Below are positions 25,599-37,763 of a stretch of DNA of 64,000 nucleotides, in pieces (the stretch's first letter is position 1; each line of letters opens with the position of its first letter). Source of the stretch: Misgurnus anguillicaudatus (lineage: Eukaryota > Chordata > Actinopteri > Cypriniformes > Cobitidae); the NCBI RefSeq assembly GCF_027580225.2, contig NW_027395284.1:1445478-1509477 (forward strand), in the 5' to 3' direction. A program made the position numbers and the translations under genes. Below the pieces are notes generated by a model. That model ran no database searches. It was not told where the DNA came from and saw nothing but the letters and a program-made list of their open reading frames with translations.

Positions 25599-26663
25599 AT
25601 GTCCAGAGCTGACTGGGGTTTTCTGGAGCACCTGCTGGAAGGGGGTCAGGAGTATTCGACAGGCATTGGGCGTGTGTGGCTAACCGTGCTCTTCCTCTTC
25701 CGAATGCTTGTGCTGGGCACGGCGGTGGAATCTGCATGGGACGACGAACAGTCTGGCTTCCTTTGCAATACCAAACAGCCCGGCTGTATGTCCGTCTGTT
25801 ATGACAAGGCGTTCCCCATCTCCCACTTCCGGTACTTTGTTATGCAAGTCATCTTCGTCTCGACGCCAACTATTTTCTATTTCGGCTACGTGGCCCTCAA
25901 GGCTGCAGATAAGAGAAAGCAAGAAGAGAAAGTAGAAGAGGGCAGAAGACAAAGATATCGAAAAACCAATGAGCGTACCCTGGAGGCCATAAAAGAGGAA
26001 GATGAAGAAGATGAAAACAAAGCATCGGAAAAGAGAAGTAGAGCTCCAGAACCTCCAAAGCTAAAAGGACGGCTGTTGTGTGCTTACGCTGCCAGCATAG
26101 CCCTGAAAGTTATTCTAGAAATCGGCTTCATTGTAGGTCTGTGGTTACTGTATGGATTTGTAGTCGAGCCGAAGTACAAGTGCACGAGGTCTCCATGTCC
26201 TCACACAGTCGACTGCTTTGTCTCACGGCCCACCGAAAAAACTATATTCACCGTGTACACGCAAGTGATCGCCATGATCTCGGCTCTGCTCAATGTCATT
26301 GAGCTTTTTCACCTGCTTCGGTTAGCGGTAACTTACCGCCTAGAGAAGCAATATCAATGCCAGGAGGACATTAGTAAACGTATTGATAGGAATCCATCTC
26401 GATCTGTACAAGCTAAAGTTCAGTTAGCAACATTTAAAGAGAGGGATCATCTCTTTCTACCCATAACCAATGATAGGTACCATGCATCAGGGTTAAAATG
26501 GGACAACAGAGAAGCACACTCAATGGAGGACATGCTCCCTAGCTACCTACACTGCATAAACAATGAGAAACCAGCTACGCACAAAAGCCCCCCAACAAAC
26601 CATTTTCACAAAAAACACAATAAGACTGACAACAATGACAGACCCGCCAAACATTACGTTTAA
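25599..26663 (+). CDS. gja4: Connexin, gap-junction alpha-4 type (Cx39.4-like)
   Basis: A connexin subunit: six form a hemichannel, and two docked hemichannels make a gap-junction channel in the plasma membrane. The single coding exon gives 354 residues. The ATG follows the acceptor GGTGTAG by three bases. Visible landmarks are the N-terminal helix (1-22), four membrane spans (about 24-46, 78-100, 158-188, 211-241), extracellular loop 1 with C56, C63 and C67, and loop 2 with C195, C200 and C206. An acidic/basic cytoplasmic loop runs 101-157 (EEDEEDEN), and a 110-residue hydrophilic tail is rich in His, Lys and Asn. The N-terminus has two extra residues (SR after Met) and E10/E14 spaced as ExxxE, features I recall for zebrafish Cx39.4, the pigment-stripe gene. 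Human GJA4 is also next to SMIM12, as here. Another alpha connexin cannot be fully excluded. Confidence 0.85.
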   Translation: MSRADWGFLEHLLEGGQEYSTGIGRVWLTVLFLFRMLVLGTAVESAWDDEQSGFLCNTKQPGCMSVCYDKAFPISHFRYFVMQVIFVSTPTIFYFGYVALKAADKRKQEEKVEEGRRQRYRKTNERTLEAIKEEDEEDENKASEKRSRAPEPPKLKGRLLCAYAASIALKVILEIGFIVGLWLLYGFVVEPKYKCTRSPCPHTVDCFVSRPTEKTIFTVYTQVIAMISALLNVIELFHLLRLAVTYRLEKQYQCQEDISKRIDRNPSRSVQAKVQLATFKERDHLFLPITNDRYHASGLKWDNREAHSMEDMLPSYLHCINNEKPATHKSPPTNHFHKKHNKTDNNDRPAKHYV

Positions 26664-26924
26664 AGAACAGAACAATGAGAACCAAGGATCAAATTTTGGG
26701 GAGGAACAGTACAGTGAAAGTCAGCCACATGTATATAACTGTAAGTGGTTTACTGTACATTAGAGAGGCATTTCCTTTGTTTGGATAAACAGGGAAATGA
26801 GCAGTGGGATGGACTGTCTTCCGTGATGAGTGACTAGATACAAGGTCTCTCAAGCAGTGATTAAATCAAAGAATCTCAAGTCGAGAAATATTTAAAGCTG
26901 AAAGAAACGAGCACAACGGCTATT

Positions 26925-26930
26925 AATAAA
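26925..26930 (+). terminator. Polyadenylation signal for the connexin gene
   Basis: AATAAA lies 262 bases after the stop codon and is the first good signal downstream on this strand. Confidence 0.5.
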
Positions 26931-26971
26931 CGCCAAACCGAAGGGTGCTTTAAAGTCAAGTACTGCACTGC

Positions 26972-27020
26972 AGGTCACTTTGCATAAAAGAGTCAGCCAA
27001 ATGCATAAATGCAAATGTTT
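26972..27020. repeat. SINE tail fragment
   Basis: GCATAAAAGAGTCAGCCAAA followed by TGCATAAATGCAAATG resembles the shared 3' tail of fish SINEs (GGATAAAAGCGTCTGCCAAATG). Only the tail is present. Confidence 0.4.
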
Positions 27021-27345
27021 AATACGGTACAGCTTGGGTAATTAATACCATACTGTATTTCAGATCAAAGTGAATTATGTGAAAGTGAACTAAATGTAAT
27101 ATTTAATGTATTTAAAATCAATTCATATTGTTTATCTTTTTCATATTTATCTACTTTTATTAAAAATGTTTTATTAATCTATTACAACACTTTGTTGGTG
27201 TAAACTAATGATCTTCATATTTAAACAACACTCCTAGAAATAAAGGTGCTTTACCATGCCATAGAAGAGCCATTTTTGTCTGAACGGTTTCATAAAAAAC
27301 CTTTATCACCCAAAGAACCTTTCTGTTGCACAAAATGTTCATTGT

Positions 27346-28479
27346 ACACTGTAAAAAAAGATTTGTTGGTTCAACTTAAAAAAATAAGTTACCTGGTTAC
27401 CTTAAATTTTGAGTTAAATGAACTTAGCAAATATTAGTTGACTTAAAAAAATCATTGTTGTATCAACTAATATTTGAAGAGTTTGGTTCCAAAACATAAT
27501 AAACGCCATTTAAAAAAACATTTTTACCGCCAAAATCAGTATTGTATCAGGTCAGTATTAAAAAGTAAATTCTGAAATTTTACGCAAAATGCAATATCCA
27601 CTGTGTTATTCTGTCATCTTTTCTCCCTTTTTCCCAATACGCGATAAACGGCACTAATATTTTGTGACGGGGAATAGGCAAGGTAAGGCAAGTTTATTTG
27701 TATAGCACATTTCATTCAAAGTGCTTTACATAGAAATGAGGAAACAATATATAAAAGAGAAAAAAGAAAATGTAAAAATAATAGATACACAATAAAATCA
27801 CAATAAAAACAAAGATACATGAGAATTTAAAAAAACAATTAAAGAAAATAAACGTAACCATTAACACTGAATAATTTACGTGAGGGGCACTCGGGAGACA
27901 GAAAAATGACGGCAGTTAATTGTTCTCCCGACAGCTTCAAGCTTCTGTCATGCTAACACATTGATCTTATGAAAAACTTTCCATTATTTTACTCAAAGCC
28001 AACGAAAATCGAACAGGACCAAAACATTTTACAGCTGATCGCTGTCAAAAAAGTTGAGAGATGAAGTCCCAAGTATAACAGCAGCAGTGACAGTGTTATT
28101 AATATGACAAAGTAAGCATATATTGATTCAATAGATTTATAGTATTTTGAAAAAAAAACTTGAATTCATGGTCATGGATTTATTGCATTTTGTGGAAAAA
28201 AAGAATCAGTTTTTATAATAAATCTTTGAAAATCGATTTATCTTTGAAAATGTATGTTATAACCTAAAGATGCTATGTGAAAGTTTGTAACAGAAAATAG
28301 TGGTTTTCATCTTGTCACTTTATTGGTATAGAAAACACATTTTTACCCAAATTAATCAAAATTGATTTATTGCGTTTTGGAACTAAACTCTTCATTTTTA
28401 AGTTATATTAACTCAAAATGTTTATGGAAACCAAGTAACTTAGTTTTTTAAGTTGAACTATCTTTAGATTGTAAAAATG
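27346..28479. mobile_element. Inverted-repeat element with ACACTGTAAAAA-type ends
   Basis: The left arm 27346-27400 (ACTGTAAAAAAAGATTTG, GGTTCAACTTAAAAAAATAA, GTTACCTGGTTACC) pairs with the right arm 28426-28479. This is a widespread fish repeat. The interior holds a SINE-like block at 27675-27870. The end near 28470 is eroded. Confidence 0.6.
27675..27870 (+). repeat. Teleost interspersed repeat, GGCAAGTTTATTTGTATAGC type
   Basis: AAGGCAAGTTTATTTGTATA, then GCACATTTCATTCAAAGTGC and TTTACATAG, followed by an A-rich tail, is a common fish short interspersed repeat. A related phrase (CTATTTATATAGCACTTTTT) occurs near 35150. Confidence 0.55.
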
Positions 28480-28561
28480 TAAAAAATAGAAATATTTTAA
28501 GAACCTTGCTGAATGCTTATTCAAAGAATCAAAAATTGTTTGATGGCATTGGTATAATAAA

Positions 28562-28672
28562 GCAATAAGCCCCAAGAAGCAGTGGGTTACCAGTGCATTT
28601 TATAACAGCTAAGGGCCGTTGTTAGCTGTTATAAAATGCACTGTAACCACACTGCTTCGCGGGGGTTATTGC
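28562..28672. repeat. Near-perfect palindrome, arms about 50 bp
   Basis: The left arm (28562-28611) and right arm (28621-28672) read GCAATAAGCCCC...TTATAACAGCTAA and its complement, with a loop of about 9 bases. It could form a hairpin in DNA or RNA. Confidence 0.75.
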
Positions 28673-29371
28673 GTTTATGATCAAATATGCTTGGAAGCAT
28701 GCTTAACTCTTTCCCCGTTGTTTTTTTTTTAAGTTGCAACCCAGTTTTAGTTTAATGCCTTGCAGAAAAATTTTCTTCTTTAAATAAACATAAAATATCA
28801 AATGAAAGAACAGACCATCCGCTTATAAACACAAACAAACAAAAAAACCCTGTTTCATCCTACCTTCATTTGTTCTCTTATCACCTCTCAAATTTTTAGC
28901 TAAAAGCGGAGATAAAAAATTTTTTGTGAAGAACTTTTGTAAGAGATCAGATTCAGAGCCTGATCAAAACACGCTGTTTTTAGTGTTGAGTGAATGCGTC
29001 AGTGTTTAAGTTGGGTAAAATCGCCACCCAGTGGATAATAGCGGACGTATGAACTTGAGTTATAAACTCCTCAGACAACGTTTTCTCTTTATCGACGAGA
29101 TGACTCAAAATGTTTTATTGACATTTATCTTGATATCGCCATTAATTGTGCAATTGTAGACAAATTAAAAATATGATTAAAGACTGGTGTTTATTTTCAT
29201 AAATCAGTACGCAGCAACAGTGGCGCAGTGATACTCCTGTAATGCGGTCTGAACCGTGGGTTTACCGGGGTATTTTATCACGGCTTAGAATGCGTTTCAA
29301 CCAATCAGAATGTAGAACCAGAACTGCCCGTTTTATAAAGAACCTTTAAAGCACCATGATTTCTATGAGGG

Positions 29372-30984
29372 AACTATCACACTATTTTGTTATACAAATA
29401 GGAAATTAATATTGATATGCTTTAAATCATATTTAGAACAGCAGATACATGAAGCAGTTGTTCTTTATAAATTACATGATACACACTGGAAAGTTTTTTT
29501 TTAATGCTAAAATTAATTAAAAAAAATGGAGATACTGTTTTAACTCTAAAATTATCAAACTGTCAATTCAGCCATCCTACAGTATGTAACTTAGGCCTTG
29601 TTGCATTTCTTTTATCGTGTCCACAGAAGTCATTTCCAGCAATGTTTGAGCTTTTTCCACAATGATTAGAAAGTATATGTATAGCAAGAAAAGATGAGAA
29701 TTTACAGTAAGGTTCGGTACAGACATGCGAATTTCAGTGAACTTAGTAATCAAATCAAAACAATATGGTAAAAATTACATTTCAGCAAAGCACTCAACAA
29801 GTGCTTTTTTCATCAAATGGTATGTTGCTAATGGCGATCATGTTTTTATTATGGGGTGTTATCTGCACTGCTGGGCTCCAGTTTATGAAAGATTAATGAG
29901 TCTTTTGCTTGTGGGGTTGCCAACCATAACCTGTCTTTGCTCAATGGATAGTTCCCTCTATCGCAGTTGGCCGGCAAAAACCGTTAGCCTGTCATCTCGT
30001 TCCAATACAAAGCTTATGAGGTGCTACACAAGATGTGTGGGTCAGTCAACAGCTGGTGAGGGTTGACCCTTTTAGTTTCCTTCAGTTAACAAGCAAAGAG
30101 AAAGACAAAGAAAGAAAGACCTGCCCGGTGCACTATCAAACTCTCTCTCTTTATGTGTGCTGGCAAAGCCGTTTTACAGTGAAAACAAAGTTTGGTGTGG
30201 AAAACACCTACAAAAGCTTAATCACGGCCTGAAATTGTAAATCTGTGTTGCATTGCCAACTATGCTTTAATGTGCACACCCAGGCATTAAACAAAGGCAG
30301 ACGAATGTGTGCCATTTTAAATCCATAATAACAAAAAAGTCCTGCACGCTTGCTCTCTTCGAGTCATTACTTTGCTAGATACATTTTTACAGGACAAGTT
30401 TTTTTTTTTATTGGACAAAGGTCATTCTATTTGTGAAACCCAGCAGGGACACTGCCAGCTTGCTTGCCCTTAGGTGATTTGCACAAAGTAGCACCAATGA
30501 AAACGAGCTGTCACTCTTGCGGGCCTTCGTCTGCATCCTGATATTGTTTTGCCGACCACTGGTGCATTCTATTTTATGCTTAATACCATGTATCTCTCAT
30601 ACAGGCAACAGTGGACATTAAAACATGGGAATTCTACATACCTTTAATATATGAAGAAGCATCTTGGGATTGGGCTGTTTGTTGCCTTCGAATGGCCGGT
30701 CAACCTGCTTCCTGTGGAGGATTATGCCTGAGTGCCAATGTTTTTCCTGTAGGGGATATAAAGGCTGGAGCACCACATGTGCAAATGTATGTGCTTTAAA
30801 ACGGTCAAATTTATACTTCCTGTCAGCTGATATGAAAGCCATAACAAGAAGTCACACACAATCCCACAGCGGGAAAATAAAGGCCTAAAAATAACAAGGA
30901 TGTTTAGTCTATACTCAATAACGCACATTACAAAATGAGTGAGTCTGAGTTTCTATACTATGTTATAAAATTAAAGTGACTTGA
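29372..30984. other. Gene-free stretch
   Basis: No repeat ends or coding signal. Frames at 29725-30066 (113 codons) and 30611-30888 resemble no known family. Confidence 0.4.
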
Positions 30985-31463
30985 CTTAAAGGGACACCAT
31001 TTTTTTGGAAAATATGCCCATTTTCCAGCTCCCCTAGAGTTAAACATTTGATTTTTACCGTTTTGGAATCTATTCAGCTGATCTCTGGGTCTGGCGGTAG
31101 CACTTTTAGCATAGCTTAGCACAATCCATTGAATCTGATTAGACCATTAGCTTTGCGCTAAAAAATAACCAAAGAGTTTCTATGTTTTTTCTATTTAAAA
31201 CTTGACTCTTCTTTAGTTACATCATGTACTAAAACCGACGGAAAATTAAAAGTTGTTATTTTCTAGGCCGATATGGCTAGGAACTATACTCTCATTCTGG
31301 CGTAATAATCGAGGACTTTGCTGCTGTAACATGGCTGCAGCAGAGGCAATGATATTCCGCAGCATCCGAAAATAGTCCCCTTGTTAACTTTCAATATTAG
31401 TCTTTTAACTCTAGGGGAGCTGGAAAATTAGCATATTTTCAAAAAAAGTGGAGTATGCCTTTA
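30985..31463. mobile_element. Foldback element with CAGCTCCCCTAGAGTTAAAC arms, copy 2
   Basis: TTAAAGGGACACC at the left and GGAGTATGCCTTTAA at the right frame arms containing CAGCTCCCCTAGAGTTAAAC and CTCTAGGGGAGCTGG. It is a diverged copy of 10016-10636. Confidence 0.65.
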
Positions 31464-31834
31464 ATGTTACTTAGCTGAATATTTGTCACAACCTTCAAAA
31501 CTGCAGTCTATAGGCTTACAAACATAAATGCACTCCCATCAAATGATCAAACAGATGGTTAAATAAATAAATTAGGTAACCAGGAAAAGCGCTAATAGGA
31601 CTTCCTTTATTTCGCCATTGGTCACTCCAGGGACGGGCTAACGTGGTTGTTCACTCTTACAATGGTCCAGTGACGGGCATTGTTACATTGTTTTTGGTCA
31701 AATCCCACTTGCGGCTGTTTCAGGAAGTCCTGACCAACTCCCGAAACCTTGAATTACATGAAATGACAATACTATGAGTGCCGCATGCAAAACTTACAGT
31801 CAAGGAGGCAATCGGTAGATAAAAAATTTTATCC

Positions 31835-32338
31835 GATCTCCCAAAGTTCTGTGGCATAGTCACGGAATATTTTGCTAATTTATCTGTGTCATTGTCACGG
31901 ATCTCCGCATTTTTCTGTGTCTGTACCACAGTCTTTGTGGTACGGACAGTGTCAGTTTCACATAATGTTTATTCGTAATGGTTTTTCGTATTTTTAAACC
32001 ATTTTCGCGTGGGTTTCGGGTTAGATTTGGCGTTTGGGTTAGTATGTCACTTTAACTATTGGTTTATACCTTTTTTCAGGATTTTTAAACAATCGTCGCC
32101 TGACGTTAGGGTTTGAGTTGGGTTTGGATGTCATTTTATGTAAGAGAAAGTCATTCTAACCCCAAACCCAAGCGAAAATGGTAAGAAAATAAGAAAAACA
32201 ATTGATTAACCAATACGTGAAACTGACACGGAAAAGAAAGTCCGTGGTACGGACACGGAAACATGCGAAGATCCGTGACAATGACACGGATAAATGAGCA
32301 AAATATTCAGTGACTATAACACGGAAATTTGTGAGATC
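31835..32338. mobile_element. GATCTC foldback family, copy 2
   Basis: The terminal GATCTC and its complement GAGATC bound inverted arms with repeated hairpin words (TCACGGATCT, CCGTGGTACGGACAC) and the inner GGGTTTCGGGTTAGATTTGG / CCCAAACCCAAGCG pair. The module order matches copy 1, with many substitutions. Confidence 0.65.
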
Positions 32339-32527
32339 AACTGAAACTGAAGTAATAACCAATGTATGTTAACCCCTACTTGGAATGTGACCTTGCATTT
32401 AACCCATCCACTTAGTAGTGAACACACACACCGGCAGTTGTGACTCGTGAACACACGCACACACACACAAACACGGAGCAGTGGGCAGCTATTAGTGCAG
32501 CACCTGGGGAGCACTGGAGGACAGGTC

Positions 32528-32984
32528 ATAGATATGTACACTAGATGTCGCCTTGGCTACGGCAGTTCATTGGACCGAATGCGTCAAACAGAGCCGCCAT
32601 CTTGAAACAGGGGAACCCCGCATCAGCATCATTGTAGGCAATGGTGTAACGGAAATAAAATCACCATAAATCGTAATGAACGCGGTTTTCTTGGCTTTCT
32701 TTTGGTTCGTTTCAACAGTCAGACATGTATTTAGCATTTAGTACTGGAAAAAATACAAGTTTTGATTTTATGAAAATTTACTTTTTTTTAACTGTAATGC
32801 ATAGTGCTAGTAGCCCTTTCATCCATGCGCAGCACAAAAGTCCGGCATCGTTCATGAATTCGAAGTACAGGCAGAGATAGCAGCTTTACCTAGATACTTT
32901 CTATGACAAGACCCCTGTTCTAAGATGGCGGCGGTTTTGACGCATGCTCAGAACCCCAAGGCGACATCTAGTTTATATATCTAT
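32528..32984. mobile_element. MITE with ATAGATATGTACACTAGATG ends
   Basis: The left end ATAGATATGTACACTAGATG continuing TCGCCTTGG, and the right end CCAAGGCGACATCTAG continuing to ATATATCTAT, are inverted repeats of about 29 bases. Inner words GCCGCCATCTT and AAGATGGCGGCGG also pair. No open frame. Confidence 0.75.
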
Positions 32985-34705
32985 GGGGACAGGTGGCTTG
33001 CTTAAGGACACCTCAGTGAGACTCAAACCGGCAACTCTTGATTTACAAGCCAACTCTCTAACCATTAGTCCACCACGACTACCCCATATTATAGCATAAC
33101 TAAAGCAAAACTAATGGTGGATGTTGGCCTACAGCTCCACTACTTATAAAAAAGACAAACCGAGATGAGTTTGGACATGGTCATATACAGGGCAGCGGTG
33201 ACTCATTGTGCATCAGCATCTTTAACCTTTAAACGGTGACTCACAGCGTGGTTTCTCAGAAGCAATGCTTATTAATATGAAACTGCTGATGAAGATCAAT
33301 GCTTGATGCCTCATACACAAAATAATCAGGCAATTATTATTGTTATTCTGTGATATCTCATACAAAAAATCACCAGCATTACATTCACCCCCTTCACATT
33401 TTACATTTAAATTTCTCAGAAGGCGCCTTGAAATCTGCCATCTTTGCTAATGAGCGGCCAGTTCTGGAAGTTTCTGTAATAATGACCCTGCTTACCATAA
33501 ATACTCTACTTAAGTATACCAAGGTTTTTAGAACTTAAAAATAACAAGAACATGTTTGAGATGCAGCAGATAAGTATTTGTTTGCATATGTGCCAAAAAG
33601 TAGTGTAACGTAGAGTAATTTATCTTGAATGGGACAATAGGCTATTGATAAGACTCTAGGGGCTCATTTTAAAGAATATGGAAGTCACTCTTGTAACTAC
33701 AGTATCTTAAAAGGTTCAAAGAGGGACAGACTGAGCCGGTTGTGGGAACTGAACTGTGAAGCCCATGGGAAAGGGGAGGATTTTGAGCGTCTCTCCATTG
33801 TTTCTGTCGCTGATGGGAAACTCGCTAGTGAATAATTCTACAGTAATCATGCAGGAGCCTGTGCACATCCTGACTAAACAGGGTGGCCGGCGTCCTTTCT
33901 TTTTCCCATCACTCACGAACAATAAGCTTGTTTGCCCCCTGGGATAAAACAGCACCTTTAACCACCAAACCCACAGACGTGTACCTGGTCAAACTAAAAC
34001 AATCTTTAAACCACATCCTCTCCAACACAGGATCTAACAGGCTTACAGGAGATATCTCATACAAATGCTATACTTTTATAGACAATGGTACTTTTTTTGT
34101 AAGGTTGCATTTTCTGTTACATCAAATACAAAACAATTTGATCTGAGTGGATGTTTCAAACAGTATGAATACATATGATGACAGTATATATGAATACTTT
34201 CATTGACCAAAAGAAATCTGGACATTATATCTGAACAGATGGACCTAAATTGTACTCTCCGGATTCAGTTTGCCTAATTATAGCTCACTTCTCTTTCACT
34301 GGTCAATTTTTGCCAAAAGCTCTGCTATGGAAGGATGTGGCAGATATTAATAACATCTGAATGACATCCTGGTGTACCAGCTACTGTTTACAATATGTCA
34401 ACTATTTACAGACAATCTGTACCCACAGACCTCCAGTCATCTTTCATAATACTCCACGTTAATTTTTTATGTTTTTACCAGAGTGTAGTATTCATAACAA
34501 ACTGATGACAAAATGAAAACTATAATTTTGTCACCCATATGTTGTTCCCAAACTTCACTTTCCTCCAAGAAACACAAAAGACATAACATTAGACACTGTA
34601 ATTAAAAGGTGACTGAAGCTGTCAGTCTGTAACATCTAACAAAATAATATCTTACAGGTAAAAATACAGCATAAAGGAAAGTAAATGATAAAACTTTAAT
34701 ATTGT
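32985..34705. other. Gene-free stretch
   Basis: No definable repeat or gene. Frames overlapping at 33716-34146 on both strands are short and carry no recognisable domain. Confidence 0.4.
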
Positions 34706-35033
34706 TTAAAGGGATTGTTCACCCATAAATGAAAATTCTGTCATCATTTTTTCACTCTCATGTTGTTACCAACCTGTATACATTTCTTTGTTCTGATGAT
34801 CACAAAGGAAGATATTTTGAGAAATGTTTGTAACCAAACCATTCGTGGACCCATTTACTTCCATAATAGGAAAAATAATACTATGGTAGTAAATAGGGTC
34901 CCCAAACAGTTTGGTTTCAAACTTTTTTCAAAATTTCTTGTGATCATCAAAACAACAGTATAAAGGTTTGTAACAACATGAGGGTAAGTAAATGATGACA
35001 GAATTTTCATTTTTGGGTGAACTATCCCTTTAA
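34706..35033. mobile_element. MITE with AAAGGGATTGTTCACCC ends
   Basis: TTTAAAGGGATTGTTCACCC and GGGTGAACTATCCCTTTAA are inverted ends. The arms extend through TGTCATCATTTTTTCACTCT and its partner over most of the 328 bp. The type is very common in cyprinids. Its terminal word is shared with the foldback at 2453-3282. Confidence 0.8.
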
Positions 35034-36246
35034 CACATTTTAATTTCACAGATGTTCTTTCCAAACCCAGGACTAGAAGTTGGGCTTACTAGTATTGTCA
35101 ACTTAGTTGTGAATGCGAAGTGGTTAAAATGTTTTCAGTTCAATTCTATTTATATAGCACTTTTTTAACAAATGTACATTGTTTAGGGGCCAACTTGAAG
35201 CCATTATTTCAGTTTCACGACTTAAATATTGCTTCAAATATAACATTTAAAAGAAAACTGTTTGTGTAGTCATGCCGATGGTGATTGGTATCAGCATTTA
35301 TACACTTTGCTGATGTAAATCTAAATCAGCACTCAAAAATTTCCCTAGCTTGTTGGCAGCAGTGAAGCAAAACGTACGTTGAAAAAAAATGTAAAGGTTA
35401 CCTCTATTAAAAACGCTTTGAGGAATGGTGAAGTCTCCTTTATGGTTTCTTTCAAGCTGTGTACTGCAAGAAAAATAATATGCTGCACACACACACACAC
35501 ACCAAAAAGAGATGCATCTGCTCTGAAAAGTTATAGTCAATGTGCAATGACCTCAAACAATGGACATTTAAGCCACACTTGATAAAAGCAATTAAATATA
35601 ATTTTGTGCAGTGGGATTAATGTTGAAAATAAAACATGTGCATTAAAACATTTCACAAAAATAAAGTAAAAAGGCAGTAGCTAAGCAGAGTGCAGAAATG
35701 AGAAAAATGACTTTAAAGTTATCCTTTCATCCAGCCTGTGCAAACGACTACCATTTTTCTCCAAAACGACACACATTTGAGATAAAATGTTTTGTCACAT
35801 TAACAAAGGATGTCTTGAATTTCATGAAAATGATAATAACTCCTTTTTTTTAACCAAAAATGCAGTTACTGCCTTTTTGTTTTGTAGGGCAGAATAGATG
35901 TGGATCAAAATTAATATCAAATATGTAATATTTGACAATATATTTTTACCAATTAGTATTATGGCTGCAATTATACGATTCACCTTTAAAATGAATAATT
36001 GCTGTAAATATGTATAATAATGTATACTGTAAGTTAATGATTAATGGCACAGTTAAGGCAATGCAACAAAATTCTAGTTAGAAAGAATTGTGTGCTAAAC
36101 AAAGTAAGAGCAAACTATTTATTTAATTAAATGTGTTTTCATATAATTCCAATGCATTCAGTATTGCTTACCAAAGCACTACATTTACAATGCCCCGAGT
36201 AAAACAAGGCAACAATAAACTACTGTTGTTTTTCATTAGTTTGATA
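35034..36246. other. Gene-free stretch, includes a short repeat scrap
   Basis: Apart from a fish repeat phrase near 35140-35180 and a short CA run near 35486, nothing is defined. Confidence 0.4.
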
Positions 36247-36249
36247 CAC

Positions 36250-36392
36250 TGTCAAAAATAAAGGTTTTCCAGTGATGCCATTTTTCTACCACAATGAACC
36301 TTTTGTGTAGTGGGGAAGTTCAACAGATACTACAGATTCTTCATGTTATTGTACAACCTCCCCAAAAACCTTTATTCTTAAGAATGCATTGC
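36250..36392. mobile_element. Small MITE, AAATAAAGGTTTT ends
   Basis: CAAAAATAAAGGTTTTCC at the left and AAAAACCTTTATTCTTAAG at the right are inverted. It is about 140 bp and non-coding. Confidence 0.5.
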
Positions 36393-37012
36393 TGGCCCAC
36401 ATACCTGACAAATAAATACTAATGCATCAAATGGCATAAACACATGAGGTAACATTATGCACCATTTACTGGGTTTGTTATTACTAATTAGCATAAAACG
36501 GCAATGGAGACATTTTCTGAATATTCAAAAACCCGAATCAACCCAAAATCAAACATCATAAGTTTTTGTGCCACTCAAACACCGTCATGCATGCACTTTT
36601 ATTATCTATACAAAATCTTAACAACAGTGGTCTTTCTTTCAGCAAGAGTCTCATGAGCATCTGACAGGGACCACAAATGAAAAACTTAGAACTTAAGCAT
36701 ATAGTCATGTGTCTGTATGCCTGAAGCACAAAATGCATATCAAGTCGTCTTAATGAATCAATGTTACAAAGCGTCTCACAGCAGTCAAGATTTACCAGCT
36801 CACATTGTGTATATTGGAAAGACTCCACATAAGTGGCAGCTAAACGATGTGATATAAGCTTGGACATCAAATCCTACAAATTCAGTTTGTTTATATGATT
36901 CCCAAAACATCCGTGTCTGGTACCATGCAGTGAAACAAGATGATGAGTCCAACGTTGATTCATTTAGACTAAGATGTAGCTCATCGTGTGGTAATCTTGC
37001 AGGACTTGACAC

Positions 37013-37288
37013 TTAACTCTTCTCCGGTCGATTTCTTTCCAGTACCGCTCTTGGGGTGAATTCCAGTTTGTCCTTTAGGCTGATGACCTGTGTGCTGTCC
37101 CGACCCGTCAATTCTTCTAATTTCCTGTCCTCTCGTTGCTCTGCGATACCTCTTTCTTCTCTTGGAGCATTAGGAGTACCTCTGATAAACCACTCAAGGT
37201 GGTACCCAACAGCTCCCACCACCAAGGCCACTGGGAAGGTCACATATGGCGCATATGAGCGCATGGCAGTCCAGATTACTGGCCACAT
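37013..37288 (-). CDS. smim12: Small integral membrane protein 12
   Basis: The 91-residue protein starts [10 protein letters not shown] and ends NRPEKS. It matches the vertebrate SMIM12 family in length (human about 92) and along its whole length. One hydrophobic segment (about residues 12-32, [19 protein letters not shown]) is the predicted single span. The rest is a charged tail with REDRKLEEL and the conserved block SLKDKLEF. The molecular role is not established. An upstream in-frame ATG at 37387 is intronic: the acceptor CCCTACAG puts the exon start at 37310, leaving 22 bases of 5' UTR before the chosen ATG. It is convergent with the connexin gene and in tandem with pef1. SMIM12 also adjoins GJA4 in human. 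Confidence 0.93.
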   Translation of the reverse strand: MWPVIWTAMRSYAPYVTFPVALVVGAVGYHLEWFIRGTPNAPREERGIAEQREDRKLEELTGRDSTQVISLKDKLEFTPRAVLERNRPEKS

Positions 37289-37763
37289 GGTTGCAAACAA
37301 AGAAATACACCTGTAGGGGCAAAACGTTTTCCATATGGTAATTAAACAAGCTGAAAGTATACATGTTTTATCATCACCGTTACACACAGTTCAAATTCAA
37401 GGCTTGAAAACATTGGTGGATAAGTATTTTCAAGCAATTAATGTAACGAACATTTATTTTTAAATAAATGTTTTGATCATGTATAAAGCGCTTTTTTTCA
37501 AGAAAGTAAACATAACATCGTTTAATCATGTCTAACCACACGTGCTTATGAAACTTCATGATCATGCAAGTTAACTGTTACAAGGGTACCGGAGTCAAAG
37601 CACGAGGGGTGAACTAGCATAATAAAAGCGCATTCGTACATAATAATTGTGAATCCAAAATTATCCGAAATTTCCACACTTAACAACATGCTGACGATAC
37701 AAGGCATATTAAATCATTTACCGTATATATCTTTGAATCTGTTTATAAAAACTTGTGACGTAC

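Larger units (their letters stand above)
27231..29371. mobile_element. Outer inverted-repeat element with several nested repeats
   Basis: Left end CTCCTAGAAATAAAGGTGCTTTA and right end TAAAGCACCATGATTTCTATGAGG are imperfect inverted repeats. Inside are a second element (27346-28479), a SINE-like piece, and a near-perfect palindrome (28562-28672). No transposase frame is visible, and the 29.0-29.3 kb part is unassigned. Confidence 0.45.

Noticed and set aside
37289..37387. Longer smim12 starting at the upstream in-frame ATG
   Set aside because: A splice acceptor (CCCTACAG) lies between that ATG and the MWPV start, and the family begins with MWPV.
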